Shown piece by piece: positions 44,882-58,328 of a stretch of DNA of 64,000 nt; position 1 is the stretch's first letter; each line of letters starts with the position of its first letter. The position numbers and the translations under genes are program-made. A model generated the notes under the pieces. It saw only the letters and a program-made list of their open reading frames with translations, searched no databases and was not told the DNA's origin. The stretch is from Gari tellinella (Eukaryota; Mollusca; Bivalvia; Cardiida; Psammobiidae): assembly GCA_922989275.2 (NCBI GenBank), contig OV277869.1, forward strand, positions 19,354,189-19,418,188, given 5' to 3'.

Positions 44882-45190
44882 ACAGTCGAGAAGATGTTAT
44901 TTTTTCCCAATGAACGTGTTCAAGCTAAAACAATTACTTCTATAGCAAACAGTTTCGAGTTCGATAAGACACCGGGTAACCCGGCATCTGACCATGCTCC
45001 AAGTTGTTTGTCACTCAGATCAACACGAATAGTCAGACTTCTTTTCCATTTCCTCCTTTATTTTAATACGTTTACATTTCGTTTGCGTTTCGTTTTCGTT
45101 TCGTGTAAGTTAAAGAGACATGCAACCAGATTTAGAATTACAATAGTAATTTGTAAATATATGTCAAACGCTCATATTTAAACGGGTTAG
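44882..45190. mobile_element. Family A MITE, moderately diverged
   Basis: The left end is CAGTCGAGAAGATGTTATTT. The hairpin arms TTCGATAAGACACCGGGTAA and CCCGGCATCTGACCATGCTC are present. TTTCGTTTGCGTTTCG lies near the right end. The long + frame (44732-45181) is a by-product of it. Confidence 0.65.
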
Positions 45191-45242
45191 AATAAGTTTA
45201 GGATCAGAAATTCTGTTTAGAAAATGCATTTCAATGAAAAAC

Positions 45243-45345
45243 AATTATTGATCTCTTGTGGGATTCGAACCCGGGACCCGGCATGCGGGGACAGAAAAGC
45301 AAAATAAGACAACCCCTTAGGCCCCTGAGCCAACAGGACTATTCA
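45243..45345 (-). mobile_element. tRNA-like SINE head or tRNA pseudogene
   Basis: On the minus strand TTGGCTCAGGGGCC (A-box-like) precedes a perfect B box GGGTTCGAATCCC. The spacing between boxes is longer than in a normal tRNA, and no acceptor-stem pairing was found, so a functional tRNA is unlikely. Confidence 0.55.
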
Positions 45346-45349
45346 TATA

Positions 45350-46380
45350 TCTGAGATCAATTTAACGTACTTCAGTTCGTAATAATGGAGAGTAATAATT
45401 CGGTCCGGTTTATGTCTGAGTCCGTGATCAAATTCTATTGCGTCGACAGGCGCAACGGATAAAGGGATGGAAAATATTTTTAAGAAAAGTAAGGTTTGAA
45501 GACTTCTTGAGGGTGTTTTAAGACTGATCATGTTTTTTCTAATGCCAGATGCACGATAATGCTACTCATTTTGTTTTATTTGAGTACTTTCCTTTATTTT
45601 TGTAAATACAATGTACACCATTTGGTTGCGAGTCGCTTTAATACGGGAAATGATAACAACTTCACTACTGTATGTATGCCGTAGAAACATAGAACGTGTA
45701 GAACGTGTAGAACGTGTGCATATTCTTGCATTCTGTTCATTGCTTAGTGTAGAAGTTAAAAGTAAAAACACTGAGGTAGAATATGGTGGATGCCTCATCC
45801 TTAAAACATGATTCATGACAACAAAATCGAAACGTAGTAAATATGTTTGATACATTACGAATTTACCTTTAATGTTCTATGAATTAAACAATGCTCTTTA
45901 CTTATAGTTCGACCTCTAATTGACCTTTTGAAAGAAAATCATGTCAAAACGCACGTCACATTTTTGTTACATGCATTCAGCTAAAATATCAACGAGAATA
46001 ATCAATAATAATTGAAAATAGAAAATAGCAGTTTTATAAATTTATATCATTTTAATTCCCTATCTGGAATAGTGTTATATTTATTGTTTTATGTTTTAGT
46101 TTAAGCAAACGTTCAGTTTCAATGTTTATTGTATCCTTGTTTTTATTATCCTACATCGAATTTCTACCTCATATATACATGTACGCTTGTGTAAACATTA
46201 TAGTATTGGCCAATACATGTACTTAAAAAGCATGTATCTTCTATTTGTTAAGCCTATTTGATATTTATAGATTCGGTGTCTTTATGGGAGACCCAGTTAC
46301 TTTTCTTTCCCGTTTAAACTAAACACAGATGCAATGCACTAAACGTTTTCTCCACTCATCACTGTATCATGTCGTCTGAT
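45350..46380. other. No gene recognised
   Basis: AT-rich, with fragments of family A termini (GATAACAACTTCACTACTG at about 45650; CTAAACGTTTTCTCCACT at about 46340). No exon-like signal. Confidence 0.4.
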
Positions 46381-46384
46381 CAGG

Positions 46385-46615
46385 GGTCCGTCTGACGAAC
46401 CCGGCTTCGAGTCAAAACTTTCAGAAAAATTAATTCCTGATTTCTCCATCTAATTCTGTCTTGTGAAATATCTTTGGAATCGTTTTTCTTTTCAAGACGA
46501 TTCCAAAGAGATGTTACAAGACATTATTAGATGGAGAACATTATAACAATATGAAATATTATTATCTGAATCTCGACCGTATCTTTCGTACGACGTTTCG
46601 TAAGACGGTCCCAGG
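46385..46615. mobile_element. Foldback MITE, second copy of the 33.7-kb family
   Basis: TTTCTCCATCTAATTCTGTC and AGACATTATTAGATGGAGAA, plus TCTTTGGAATCGTTTTTCTT and AAGACGATTCCAAAGAGATG, make the stem. Right end CGTTTCGTAAGACGGTCCC. Confidence 0.65.
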
Positions 46616-46619
46616 TCCC

Positions 46620-48170
46620 TAACGTTATAAATATTAATCAGTTTAGTGCATAGACTTCGTCTGCCTGGAATTGCAGACAGATACTGCCTTTCTCGTGTTC
46701 AGACGTCCAGTTATGGCGGAAACCACATATGTTTATAAATGCAGATGACTTCTGGATGAATACTTAAAGAATGCAGAAAGCTCTTTTTGGTCATTTCTGC
46801 ATTACGTTTGACTGGAATTCAGCGACTACCGGCGTTGGCTTTCTTTTTATAGCTGTATTCCTCTTTGGCCTGTATCAACTTTAAGCAAATGTCGAATTCT
46901 AAACCGCTTACCACTAAATATTACCATGAGCTCTCGCTCTGTGTTTGCTGCAAGATTTAATCATAGATATACATACACAAAAGATCTAAAGACAAGCCAG
47001 TATTTATCCATTAAGCAGATCGTTTCAAATGAAATCGCAAACAGTGCAGATCCCTGATTAGACGTTGAAAATTGCGATCTCACCAGTTGTTTGCTGGGTT
47101 CCTTGTTTGTAAACGTTTCACGTTATATCTATGGGTTGAACTTAAATTTAGAACCACGAATCCCCATTTATATGTTTTGTTACATAAGTTTGACTTAAAA
47201 TCTACATAATTAACAAAAAATATATAACAGAATATAAGTTCACAGGTTCTGCGTTGACATTAAACGTTCACATTAAACAGCATTTCATTGACATTTCATT
47301 GACATACAGTACTTACTCCAGGAATTTATATATTGTCCGAAACACAACTAGTTGCATTTATCGAATTCCTGTCCCACACACAACCCAGAGTATCACATAA
47401 AATTAGCACACTAGCGAAAAATTCGACCGACATAACATCGGCAATGATACCAATACTACAGACAAACTGTTGCTAAGCGACACTTTAGAATATATACATG
47501 AAGAGGCTTTCTGAATAACTTTTGTTCTGCATTTTCCAGTATTCTGTCGTTAAGATAGACACGCCCTTCATTGATATCTCAGTGGAGTCAAATGTATGAG
47601 CATTTCAGATATATGACATTTATTTAGCCTACATGTATATAAATTGTGGCTATCTCGACCAGAAATCTGAGTTTAGTTATCATGACGTCACATCTGGACT
47701 ATAACCTAGTTAACCCATTCAATGCAGGAATATCGACTGCCTGAAACTGGCGTATGATGCAATGGTTTTGTTGAGATTCATTTTCAACATTTTGAAAATA
47801 CAGTCTGTTTCGAGACAAAATGACAATTCCTAGGAACAGCACGGATATTTAAAAATGATGGTTCGTTGCTGAAGAAATATCAAAATAAATAGCAACGTAC
47901 GGATTTTGGTCAGACCAGTGCTCATTATTTTCAAAGTTAATTTTAGTCCCCTTTGGGAATGAACATGTTAAAATGCCATCTGCTTTCGTATCTCAAATAA
48001 CAAACCATTCTCCCTCAACAAACATTATTATATTTGATGTTCAAAGCGTGGGGATCCAGATCTGGCTTCGACAGATGCAACGTCTGACCTGGATCTAAGC
48101 ATTTTAGAAACACATATTGCAAATGTGTTTTGGGACTTAACTCGGAATGTGGTAAATCTTTCAGGGTAGA
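46620..48170. other. No gene recognised
   Basis: Mixed AT-rich DNA. GGATCCAGATCTGG and GCAACGTCTGACCTGGATC at about 48050-48095 are another old palindrome. No domain was seen in any frame. Confidence 0.4.
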
Positions 48171-48179
48171 TGACTGCTA

Positions 48180-48868
48180 CCCTAGGGCTGTGTTCATTCT
48201 GTATATGTTATGGGTCTAATTTTTAGTTCTGGGGTTGTACTGTTGACCAATGCCTGTCTGGTGGATCTTTGATGGTAGGGATACAACTCTGATCTCTTTT
48301 GAAACCAGCTGGCGTGGTCTGTGGTACAATTCGTGGACAGCTTTCACCATTTTTAATAATGTTATTGATCTTCTATAGAGTTTTTAGTTATAGTCGCATG
48401 CTATTATTCCTAGTTATGTTACATTAGATGGCCTGCATTGGGCGCTCTGCTATTATTTCTATTGGTCGGCAATCTTTAGCCGGTTGGTTCATTGCTGATT
48501 GATGGGGGTAGTGTGATTGCCGTTTTGGGGGCTGTCTTTTGTATGTTTATTCTTATTTATTTTAGATCTAATCATAGTTATTTGTGTTTTGTCGATGGCC
48601 TGCATTGGGCGCTCTACCATTATTTATATCAGTTGGCAATACTTAGCCGGTCGGTTCATTGCTGATTGATGGGGGTAATGTGATCGCCGTTTTGGGGGAC
48701 TGTCTTTTATATGTTTATTCATGTTTTATTTCAGATCTAATTGTAGTTATTTTGTCTTTTCACGATTTATAGGTACATATGTGTTATTTCATGTAAAGCG
48801 CTTTTGAACGCACAATCCCTGTGTGAAAAGAGCGCTATATAAATCTGGTATAATAATAATAATAATAA
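48180..48868 (+). mobile_element. 3' end of a non-LTR element with internal duplication
   Basis: It ends GAGCGCTATATAAATCTGGT followed by (TAA)n, a 3' tail characteristic of non-LTR elements. The preceding untranslated part holds a duplicated block, GATGGCCTGCATTGGGCGCT, at about 48428 and 48594, each continuing through GATTGATGGGGGTA. The last 90 bp are shared with the elements at 52252-52780 and 60809-61326. No coding region remains. Confidence 0.65.
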
Positions 48869-49736
48869 CGTAATATTCTATCGTCAGATTTAACCCTTTC
48901 ACTCCCATAATATAACCCGATTGAGTATTGTAGTTTGTACTTTTGTGTCAAAGCTACATTTTAGGCAAGTGAATACAGAAAAATCGAGATTAGTTTCAAA
49001 CAGCTCAGGTCCTGATACAACGCCACAAAACAAGACCCATGACCAGGATCCAAACGTTTTGCAAGGTCTATTTTATTCGCGTATGACGGTAAAAGGTTTA
49101 CACGCTAGTCATCTAACTTCTCACCAGGACCCCTGGCTGTCAAAATGCTAACTTGTTTATTTGTTCAAATCGTATTGAGATATTACCAAAGTTCAACCTT
49201 CACACAACCAGCAGCCATCAGTTTAATGACAATCAATAGTTTATGTTTGATATGAGCTACATCTTCTCTATATGCAAAAGCCGGATTAGTGTCTGCTTAA
49301 TTCATTCACTCCTGAAAGTTTTATATCCACAGTGCCAATAAAGGAATTTTTACAATAATAATTAACAATAAAGACCTTGAAGGATCCGTCTCATCTGGCT
49401 CTACACTGTTTGTATTGACAAAGTGTACTCTTCATTGGCTCCATATAAAACATATTTTGAACTGCCTATGGACTGACTATTTTAAAAGTAAGTGTAATGA
49501 AGTTTTAATCCTGATCAGACCTAGGAGTTGGATCCAATCTGTTTGGTGTTGCGAGAATATAATTATGACTTCAATCATTCATTCCTGAAGCTTATAATAG
49601 TCAATTCCGGTTGATAATCAAGTTTAGTCCCTTTACAATGTATGACTATTTAGGGTAAAATAATTATCAAGTTATTATCAAAATTAATCACAAGGCATCA
49701 GTTTCATTACAATCAATTTTTTTTTGTATTACTATA

Positions 49737-49977
49737 CAGTGGAGAAGACGTTATTATTTCCCAATAAACTTTTTACATTAAATTTATTATTTCCATTGCA
49801 AACAGTTTGGAGCCAGATAAGACACCGAGATACCCGGACTCCAAACTGTTTGCAACTTAAATTCAAAGGAGCCGTCAACTTGTTTAAAACGTTATCATTT
49901 TCTCCGTGTTATTGTATGTCTACTGCATTTGCGTTCCGTTTGCGTTTAATCGAGAAAGAATAACATTTTCATCACTA
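49737..49977. mobile_element. Family A MITE
   Basis: TA precedes CAGTGGAGAAGACGTTATTA. The hairpin is reduced to AGACACCGAGATACCCGGAC. Right end GAAAGAATAACATTTTCATC. Confidence 0.75.
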
Positions 49978-50097
49978 TACCAGACTGCCGCTCGCTTATA
50001 CATGTACGTCTTGCTATCTGCTTGCAATTCTTCATTCTTGAATTAATTAGAAATATCACTTTCGCAATTAGACGCTTATCACGAAAATACTTGCATT

Positions 50098-50175
50098 TGC
50101 AAACAGTTTGGATCAAGTTGAGACGCCGCGTGGCCCGGCGTCTGATCTGGGTCAGAACCGTTTGACACTCGTGTT
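50098..50175. repeat. Palindrome of the GACGCCG type
   Basis: GCAAACAGTTTGGATCAAGT, GACGCCGCGTGGCCCGGCGT and CTGGGTCAGAACCGTTTGAC form a hairpin of about 70 bp. Confidence 0.6.
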
Positions 50176-50460
50176 GACCTTTCTTATGCTTAAACGACAC
50201 ATATTCTTTATACTTTAAATATCTACAACGACACCCAATGGGAGACCAGATAGTGTGTGTTGTTCAGAGGGAGTCGTTATAGAGAAGGAAAATTAATAAT
50301 TTGCTTACATTTGCAAACAACTTGAATCCAGATCAGACGCCGCGTCCAAGCCGTTTGTCACTCGTCGTTATCATTTATTATATCCAAAATCTCCATGTAT
50401 AAGTAACTTTTAGAAAGATCAGAAGACGACCGTTTTAAGCAAACGATATTGCATCAGTTT

Positions 50461-50540
50461 AAGGAATTGCGGCAAGCGTCATTGTAAGGAGGGGGTCGTT
50501 TTTGGGAGGGCCGTTGTAAAGAAGGAACACTGTAATGAAC
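50461..50540. mobile_element. Family G repeat fragment
   Basis: GGAATTGCGGCAAGCGTCAT and GTAAGGAGGGGGTCG match the first 100 bp of the window in the same orientation. Confidence 0.5.
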
Positions 50541-50811
50541 AGACGATACTAGTGAAGCAGACAAGATGGTGTGAGAACAATGTTCCATTAACGTTGATAC
50601 GATTGTTAAAACACACGCAATGACTAATTAATTAGATATAGAAAATAGCAAGTTTTCGAAAACGTACTTGTTTTCATCTGAGTGGCAAACTATTTGGAAA
50701 CTGGCAGATGCTGGTTACCAAATTGTTTTCAACGGAAATGTATCTTTTTACACAAATGCGTTCATTGGGAAATTATAACAGCTACATTGTAGGTGCATTA
50801 CATTATTAGAT

Positions 50812-50945
50812 ATACAGTTTCTTCACAGGGTACATGAGGATTTCTTCCCGGCTGATAAAAATCATGTTGTTCGAGCCGTTAGGCGAGGGTTACATGATTC
50901 TACCAGCCGGGAAGAAATCCTCATGTACCATGTGAAAAAACTGTA
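50812..50945. mobile_element. Foldback element with about 50-bp arms
   Basis: ATACAGTTTCTTCACAGGGT and ATGTGAAAAAACTGTAT form the outer pair. TACATGAGGATTTCTTCCCG and CGGGAAGAAATCCTCATGTA form a perfect inner pair. Confidence 0.7.
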
Positions 50946-51099
50946 TAACACATTTATTAAACTGCAAAGTTTTCATTATTCCAATGAAATATTTCGGCAT
51001 TTGTTGTGCACAGCGCTCAAAGTAAACAGTAACAAAATAGCGTCAAAACATATGACGTTGAGCGTAAATGACGTCATATGGTTATGACGGTTTTAATCA

Positions 51100-52190
51100 A
51101 AAGAAACATGGGCAGGCTCGTATATACCCGTCGGCGTCAAACAAGAAAAAATGTGACTGTTGAAAGATCCCGCCCCTGATTAGTTCCTCTCAGAAATGGA
51201 CTTAGAACGGAGGACGCACGAGTGAATGCACTCAATCCTGTCGAGCAGTCGGCCGTCTTATTTTCTGTAAAGACTAAAGGGCCTGTCAGCCAATGAAAAC
51301 AGCTGCATTTCTACGTACCTTGTCAGCTCACAGGGTACTTGGCGTCAGGTCTACGGCTCGGTAGCCTATCAGAAGTAAGGATTTTACTTTGTAGTATATG
51401 TAATTTGCAAAACGGAACACAGTAGTTGGCCTTCGTGTGAGTGATCGTAATAGAAAATTTTACTTTGATTTATGCAATCTAGTGGTCGTTATTGAACGGC
51501 TGTACTGCATACACAATACAATGTGATACGTGGTAGAAAACATTCGCAGTTTTATACATATATACAATATGATCTGATTCTGAGTGGCAACCATTTTCAA
51601 GCCTGACACGGCGACTGTGCTGATTCCATTCTTTTGATCGGTTACATTTGAGCTTTTGCTGAGCAAAAGCTCAAATATACTTGAAAACGGTTTCAGACTT
51701 AACCCAAAGATTCATAACCTTGGAATCAATCCGTCTGTAACTGTTCTGACTGTTTCACCAAAAACGTTATTTCTGGGAAATAAAAGCTTCTTTCCTATTG
51801 CAATGAGACGCAAACAGGACAACACACAATATAAATAGGCGCTGAACCTTTTATGATGAAAATTATAGTTTGTATTGCGTTTCGTTATGCATTGTATTAT
51901 ATGTTTCTTACCAATATTTTCATACATGTACGTAGTAAGAAGTACGCTATGCCCACCAAACTTTCAAATGCGATAAACGATTGAAATACAAATGCAAAAT
52001 TCAATATTGATAACTCAATTTCTGACTGAATGCATATTCGGCTGTTAAGCCTATCATTAGGCAACATTACTGTTAAGCATAAGTGTGTGTTTGTTGTTTT
52101 CTTCTTCAAACCATGACCAAGATGTACGACAGTTTCAGGAAAATAATATAACTACGAGTATCAACATGAGCTTCTGATCAGTTGTCGAAT
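51100..52190. other. No gene recognised
   Basis: A short palindrome, GCTTTTGCTGAGCAAAAGC, lies at about 51652-51670. Otherwise AT-rich DNA with no domain or exon-like signal. Confidence 0.4.
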
Positions 52191-52196
52191 GTATTT

Positions 52197-52251
52197 ACAG
52201 TAGAGAATACGTTATTCTATGCTAATCAACGCATGCATGGTTAAACACCTT
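52197..52251. mobile_element. Family A left terminus
   Basis: CAGTAGAGAATACGTTATTC is the left end of a family A element that is cut short by the retroelement starting at 52252. Confidence 0.5.
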
Positions 52252-52780
52252 TATTATTATTATTATACCAGATTTATATAGCGCTCTTTTCACACAGGAG
52301 TTGTGCGTTCAAAAGCGCTTCACATGAAATTATATAAATGTACCTACAAAGCGAGAAAGACAAATAACTACATTCACAATAAAAATGATACAATATTGAG
52401 ATGCATGGAAACATGGAAATTCTTCCAATATTATTACCAAGATTATAAAATTGTTATAGTAAATTTGTAAAATCATTTTTAAAATGAGTCAAATAATTAA
52501 AAGATCGATAGAATGATTAAAAACAGAGTGGTTTTTGTTTTTTTGTTTTTAGTTTGTTTGTTTGTTTGTTTCAGTGTAGAGCCGGAGAGTAGTTCACAAA
52601 TCGTAAAACGAATGTTTAAAACAATACTCTCCATGTTGTTTGGTTGAATTTGTTTGTTTGTTTGTTTGTTTCAGTGTAGAGCCGGAGAGCAGTTCACAAG
52701 TCGTAAAACGAATGTTTAAAACAATACTCTCCGTGTTGTTTGGTTGAGTATTGTATAATCCATGGCCGTGGTACACCCTT
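52252..52780 (-). mobile_element. SINE-like retroelement with duplicated body, copy 1
   Basis: On the minus strand it ends GAGCGCTATATAAATCTGGT plus (TAA)n. The body has a tandem pair of about 95 bp containing GTAAAACGAATGTTTAAAAC and GTGTAGAGCCGGAGAG (both as on +). It is the reverse of the copy at 60809-61326. No A or B box was seen in its head. Confidence 0.75.
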
Positions 52781-52999
52781 TATGTCAATTGCAAACATTT
52801 TGAAATCATACCATACGCCGAGTAACACGTTGTCGGATCAGAATCCAAACAGTTTTCAAATCTGACTGAAATACATAGATTCTAGACAGCATAAAACATT
52901 CAAAAGGTTGTAATTGTTTAAATTATGTTTGCGGTTAGTTCTTGAATACCTTATAACTTGACATCTGATCTGGATTCAAATATTTTTCCAAATGCCAAT

Positions 53000-55750
53000 G
53001 ATCCCGAGCTTGGGCATGGTGAAGTATAACCACATATGCATGGAAATTAGACAGAGCTCAATGAAGATCCGTTTCAGATATCTATAGATATTGATGATTA
53101 TATTGGATGTGGGCCAGTCCATACAAACGAGCCCTGGGACTATTGATCATACACTAGTTTCCCCGAAAATAATACCAACATCCATTAGCTCCGATCTGTT
53201 GAAGATATGCAAGCAATCAACTCTCTGAATATGATATATGGCTCTCTCTGAACAAGTATGTTTACGATACAGTCACTCTTTAGACACACTAGTGTGTAAT
53301 GCAGCACACACTAAAAGCAATAAAATGGCAACCTTCTTCTAGAAAGGAATTTTGATTAATGTCGGTTCTGCGTTCGGCAACGAGCTGTTTCAAAAACAAA
53401 TTTTGATTCATTATGAGTCTTTGAGAGGTCACAAAAGTAAAAAGTGTCCAATATGCTATACCCTTCACATGTATGCAGAACACATGCTGTAGGGAAAAAG
53501 GTTATCCTTTCCAATTTGAAACGAACTAAACTTAAACTCGATACAATATAATTGAGAGCATGTCAATGTTTGAGACTTTAAATGACGATTTGTTCTAATC
53601 TAAATGACAAACAGTTTGAAGACTGATCACACGCCGGGCGTTTAATTTGGCTCCAACCTGTTTGCAAATTGGACATATGATATTGGCATTACTGGGAAAT
53701 ATGAACGGCTTCCGCACGGTATAACACACAAACAAAACATTGTTTTCAGTGACCACGTAATGAAGAAGCAATGTCTTTTAAATGTGCATTTTCTATGTAT
53801 TAAAACTAAGTGAAATCGGCTGTAACATGCCTGGCATTTGATCCAATTTTCATTTAGAATCATACATAAATGAAGCGATTTTATATCATAAACACCGTGT
53901 GTGACGTCATCAGTTTGCATGGCATTTAGCGGACAAAATGTAGCTAATTTACACATCTTTTTAGGAGTTATCTCTCTCTGATTGAATGCGTTCGTAGTTC
54001 CCATCGCAAATAGCTATGGCGTCATCGACGTATGTAAATAGAATATGCTAATGAGCTTTTGCCATGTTAAACGGAATATCTCCGTAAGAATCAAACTGGA
54101 TTTAAACTCGACTTGTTTCCACAAAGTTCACTTTGTATAAGCAATATTGCCTAAAAATTCACAAAGTATTACCTTTTTACATGTTACGTTTACGACAGTG
54201 CAATAAATGTCATGTTAGAAAAATGATAGCGTTTGGTAATTTGAGAGCAACATTCTGGCTTTAACTTTTTAAATATGTTGTCACGTTCACCTTTGCGTGT
54301 GTGTTTAGTTTCCTGTAAAGACGGGGCATAATAACACTTTCTCTCCACTGTCCCAACTTCCCAAAAGCTTGTCTTCAATACAACTGAATGATGGCGCTAG
54401 AGAGCTCTTAAAACAGATAGCCGCTGATTGCAGGATATGGGAAAGGCAGAATGCCCTCAAAGGACATACTAATATGTTTACACGCTTCTAAAACAATTTG
54501 CTTAACGATTATGATTTTTAAAACTAACTACTGCATTATCTTTATATGTATTAATATACAGTATGTTCTTATTTCGGTAGTAATATCATTATGTCTTCTT
54601 TGTTGTGTAATGATAAGTTCAAAGGGAAAATGAATATATTTGGTACAATTGCTTAAATACATTGCTGTTTTAATTACATTTACGGATATACATGAATACA
54701 GGTACACGTGTGTGTTGTCTTGTATACCTGTCAATATAGTCTAGTTGCAATCATGATGTTAAATGTATATGTATCAAATGGACATTTTCTAAGGATGATA
54801 AAGATATTTTAGATAGATGATTGCAAAAAACAGGACACAAGTAAAACAGAATATTCCTTTAGGAGTGTTCTGTTTGAAGTTTGCCTTGTATTCAGATGTC
54901 ACCCTCTTTGGAGGCAGATATTTTAAATGGCGGATTACGATAGGTTTGACTGTATGACCTACATATTCAAAAGGAAACAGTAAAATATTTTTGTATTTTA
55001 CATGTATATACATTTATATTGATGTGTATTTCAGCCATTTATCTAATGAAATCTTACGACTAAAAGCACGTTTTGAAATAAACATTTCGGGCGAGTAAAA
55101 ATGTGTGCCGTTTTAAATATTTACACATGGGAAATCCGAAGTAAACAGCTGAACCAGTGTTAAGCGGTGATTCTAAAGAATGCAAAATGTAAACAATCAA
55201 TACTTGTTATAGAGAGCTTTTTTGTAAATTAAAGCAATACAGAAAGCTATTGTTTGAAATAAAATTAAGAAGCCAAATATTTGAAGAGATAGTCGTTCTT
55301 TATTCGTTTAATTTTCTCATGACTCATGTTTTCAAGATATGTCTAATTCAAGTAACTTTCCAAATATAATTCATATTGATCTAACCGTAATAGAGTTTCC
55401 CAAGCTAAGAAGTAAGGCTTGATGTAGTTTCAATTCACATCCAGCCTTGAAAAACCCCAACGAATACACACATTTAACGGAAAGGTCGTCATCCGATATA
55501 ATAGAATGGGGAACAACACGACGTGATTTTAAACATTTTTGTATGTCCAAAAAAATGTTATTAGCGACTGTTATAGAGACAGGCATGGAGTGTGTGTTGC
55601 AGCTCTTTGCTTAATGCAAAACGCAGTTATCTGTCTTTAGAGATGCACACGCCTCTCCTGAAGACCAATTTGACTGTTGCAATCATTCGTTATAACAGCA
55701 TATTCAAATTGACGCCAAAGTATTCGAGGTAGCCAAGATCGTCGCTATAA
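53000..55750. other. No gene recognised; scattered MITE remnants
   Basis: Remnants include a GATCACACGCCGGGCG hairpin at about 53620 and a family C-like AAGTAAAACAGAATATTCCT at about 54840. A 120-codon reverse-strand frame at 53642-54004 overlaps one remnant and shows no domain. Confidence 0.4.
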
Positions 55751-55756
55751 GATTGA

Positions 55757-55955
55757 CGGTGGAGAAGGCGCTTCTGTTTTCCAACAAGTGCGTTTGTGTC
55801 AAACCAAATATGCATGATGTAAATAGTTTGATCTGGCTCGTAATTGCTTTCGTTCAGATTTAAATAAATCGTCAACAATTTCAATAAACTGTCATTTCCA
55901 TATTTTATTGCATTTATTGCTTTTTTATGTCGGAATAATAGCGTTTCCCTGACTG
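55757..55955. mobile_element. Family A MITE, old
   Basis: CGGTGGAGAAGGCGCTTCTG and GGAATAATAGCGTTTCCCTG are the inverted ends. The hairpin is lost. A 103-codon reverse-strand frame across it is not a gene. Confidence 0.55.
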
Positions 55956-56326
55956 CATTAAACCTGATATCATAACCATCTCGAACCTTGGCATAAAACA
56001 TGTTTTTCGGTGTGTAGGCCGTATGCGAAAAAGATTAACCTTAACCTGGCTCTGTTATTGTTGTCTGTACTATGTGTCGTCTGTAATAATTCTCAGATTC
56101 CGTTTATTCCCATTGCCTTTCCACAACTATTGTCAGGATGTTTAACAATTCAAAACTAGATGAGAAGCTAGATTTCGCGAGGTTTCATCAGGATCAAAAC
56201 TGTTTGCAAACAATAGTACAGTGTGCCATTAACGTGCAAAAGGTTAAGCAAGACATACCAAAGACTAGTTCGAACACAACAAATACCTTATCATGTAACC
56301 CCTTTCCTCAAACTGTTTGCTGTATT

Positions 56327-56520
56327 GAACCCTTTCACTTTCATTGACATTAAAAAGTGCGTTTGCAAACAGTTTGAGTCCTGATTAGAAGCCACGTAAC
56401 ACTCTTATCGATAATTATTTTGTCATACAACCTTAAATCTATCTTTGAAACGTGTATTGCAGACGACAATAATAGAGCAGAAGGGGTATAAATCTCCTGA
56501 ATAATTGGATCAGGAAAAGG
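56327..56520. mobile_element. Family B MITE
   Basis: CCCTTTCACTTTCATTGACA at the left and ATTGGATCAGGAAAAGG at the right next to TTAA (56521-56524). The left flank reads TTGA rather than TTAA. Confidence 0.6.
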
Positions 56521-56689
56521 TTAAGTCAAAATAGAAGGCTAGTGAAGGGAGATGTTTGCTTTTATTACAATCTGAATTTAGACAGCAGTCTGTTAGAAAG
56601 TGGCATTTGCCTATTCACCGGAACAACATACAATAAAACCTCTATATTACGACCACAAAATTGTGTGAAGTATTAGGTGTATACAACAG

Positions 56690-56780
56690 GTGACTGCTTA
56701 AAGCATAGTGGCTGTTAAACAGAAAGCTCCTTTAGGATTTTTCTGTCTTCCTGTCATTTAAGCTGTCATCCTTCTTTCAT
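56690..56780. mobile_element. Family F hairpin
   Basis: GACTGCTTAAAGCATAGTGG, AACAGAAAGCTCCTTTAGGA and TCATTTAAGCTGTCATCC match other family F copies. Confidence 0.45.
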
Positions 56781-57279
56781 ACAATCAACTAGCGTCTTAG
56801 AAGTCGTCATATAGACAGGGTTTACTGTATTCTACATGAAAAAGTTATGGGTATTGTTCAGAGGGAGCATAACTTTGCTTACATTTGCCAAAAAATGAAC
56901 CCAGAACATGGTGTTTGCGTTAAATTTAAACGGGTAACTTTATATAAGCCTCCTGACCTAGGGTAATTGATATAGATGGACTGAGGAAGTAAAGGTCAAA
57001 CAAGCAATAATGTACAATAACATGCCTTTGAAGCTAGATGTTACCAGATCAGCATAGATCTTTGAGATACATGTCTCGATGGTACAAATGTAATACCACT
57101 CAACCACACCCTGATAGAATGTGTACACATCAACTGGTAGCTGTAGAAAATCACAAACCTTTTGTAATCTAGCCAATGTAACCCTACAAGTATTATACAT
57201 GTATTTATGAAGAGTACATAGGTCATATGCAAACACTGTAGACACACATAAAAGTGTTTCTGAAATTATTGCAAACAGT

Positions 57280-57477
57280 AGAGGATGTTATTATCTCCAG
57301 TTCAAACGCAAATGAAACGCAGGTTTCAACCAGTAAAATGTAGACAAGACAAGAATTTTTAAAATTCTGTTGGTTGAGTATGTTTTATCTGAGTACGGTG
57401 CCTGGTCCTAACTGTTTGCAAACGAAATAATTATTTTTAGCGAAACACGTTTATTGGGTAATATACTGTTTACTGTA
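57280..57477. mobile_element. Family A MITE, reversed layout
   Basis: CAGTAGAGGATGTTATTATC at the left is followed directly by CAAACGCAAATGAAACGCAG, and the right side has GAAACACGTTTATTGGGTAA. It is in reverse orientation relative to most copies. Confidence 0.5.
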
Positions 57478-58108
57478 TCAGATTTCGAGGTATTTGACAC
57501 TTATAAAATTATTTTTGAGACAATACATGTTCCACATTATGGAAATGAAAACAGATTATAATGAATAAATAGGTGGTTTTACCAGTTCTGGTGTGACTTT
57601 CATCTTATTTGTTTCACCCCTCCAATAACACTTGAGCTACAACTCATGTGCTATGAAATATATGTCTGCAATATAACCTTCAGCATGCTTTTCGCAATTT
57701 GTCACGAATGCCGTACACAGTTTGTTTCCAGAAAATACCCCGATAATACTCGGCGTCTCAACCGGATCCATATTGATTGACACTTTCATGTCATTTCCTT
57801 GAGGAAATCAAAAACACATCAATCCTGTGAATTGCTGTAGCTAACAAATGCATAGCGACCTAAAAGTTAATAAAAATCAGGCATTGGTAAGTTCACCTTT
57901 ACAATGTATTTGCATATAATTAGACTTTCTTATTCCACGTGCGCTACCCCATACTCTGCTACAGAGGGGATATACTCTTTTTCTTTTCAAGTAAGCATGG
58001 GGATGTTAAAGCAAGAAGAAATGAATCCCATTAATAACGAAGTTGGATACATGTTGAAAGAAGTTTTGGATTGAACACAATTTATGCCTCATCTCTAGAA
58101 GACAGATA

Positions 58109-58328
58109 ATGCGATCAAGACGTTATTATTTCCCATTTTTAAAACACAATCGAAACGTAAATGAAATACGATAAAATGTAAAAACGGCAAAACTTTTGAC
58201 AATTCTGAACGCTCATTTTAATCTGAATGGCAAACATTTGGAGCCTGATCAGACGTCAGGATACCCGACCTGTTTCCATTGGAAATACTAATTTTTGCGT
58301 AAACGCGTTTATTGAGAAAGATCCACTG
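58109..58328. mobile_element. Family A MITE
   Basis: AAGACGTTATTATTTCCC at the left, GAGCCTGATCAGACGTCAGG in the middle, and GCGTAAACGCGTTTATTGAG then ATCCACTGTA at the right. The arm after the hairpin is shortened. Another remnant follows at about 58395-58570. Confidence 0.6.

Noticed and set aside
44732..45181. 149-codon + frame
   Set aside because: Most of it is the family A MITE, including its palindrome; no domain was seen.
53642..54004. 120-codon minus frame
   Set aside because: It begins in a MITE remnant and has no recognisable features.
56958..57245. 95-codon minus frame overlapping a second open frame
   Set aside because: No recognised domain and no convincing splice signals; two overlapping frames suggest chance openness. 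Kept in mind only because it is long for this composition.
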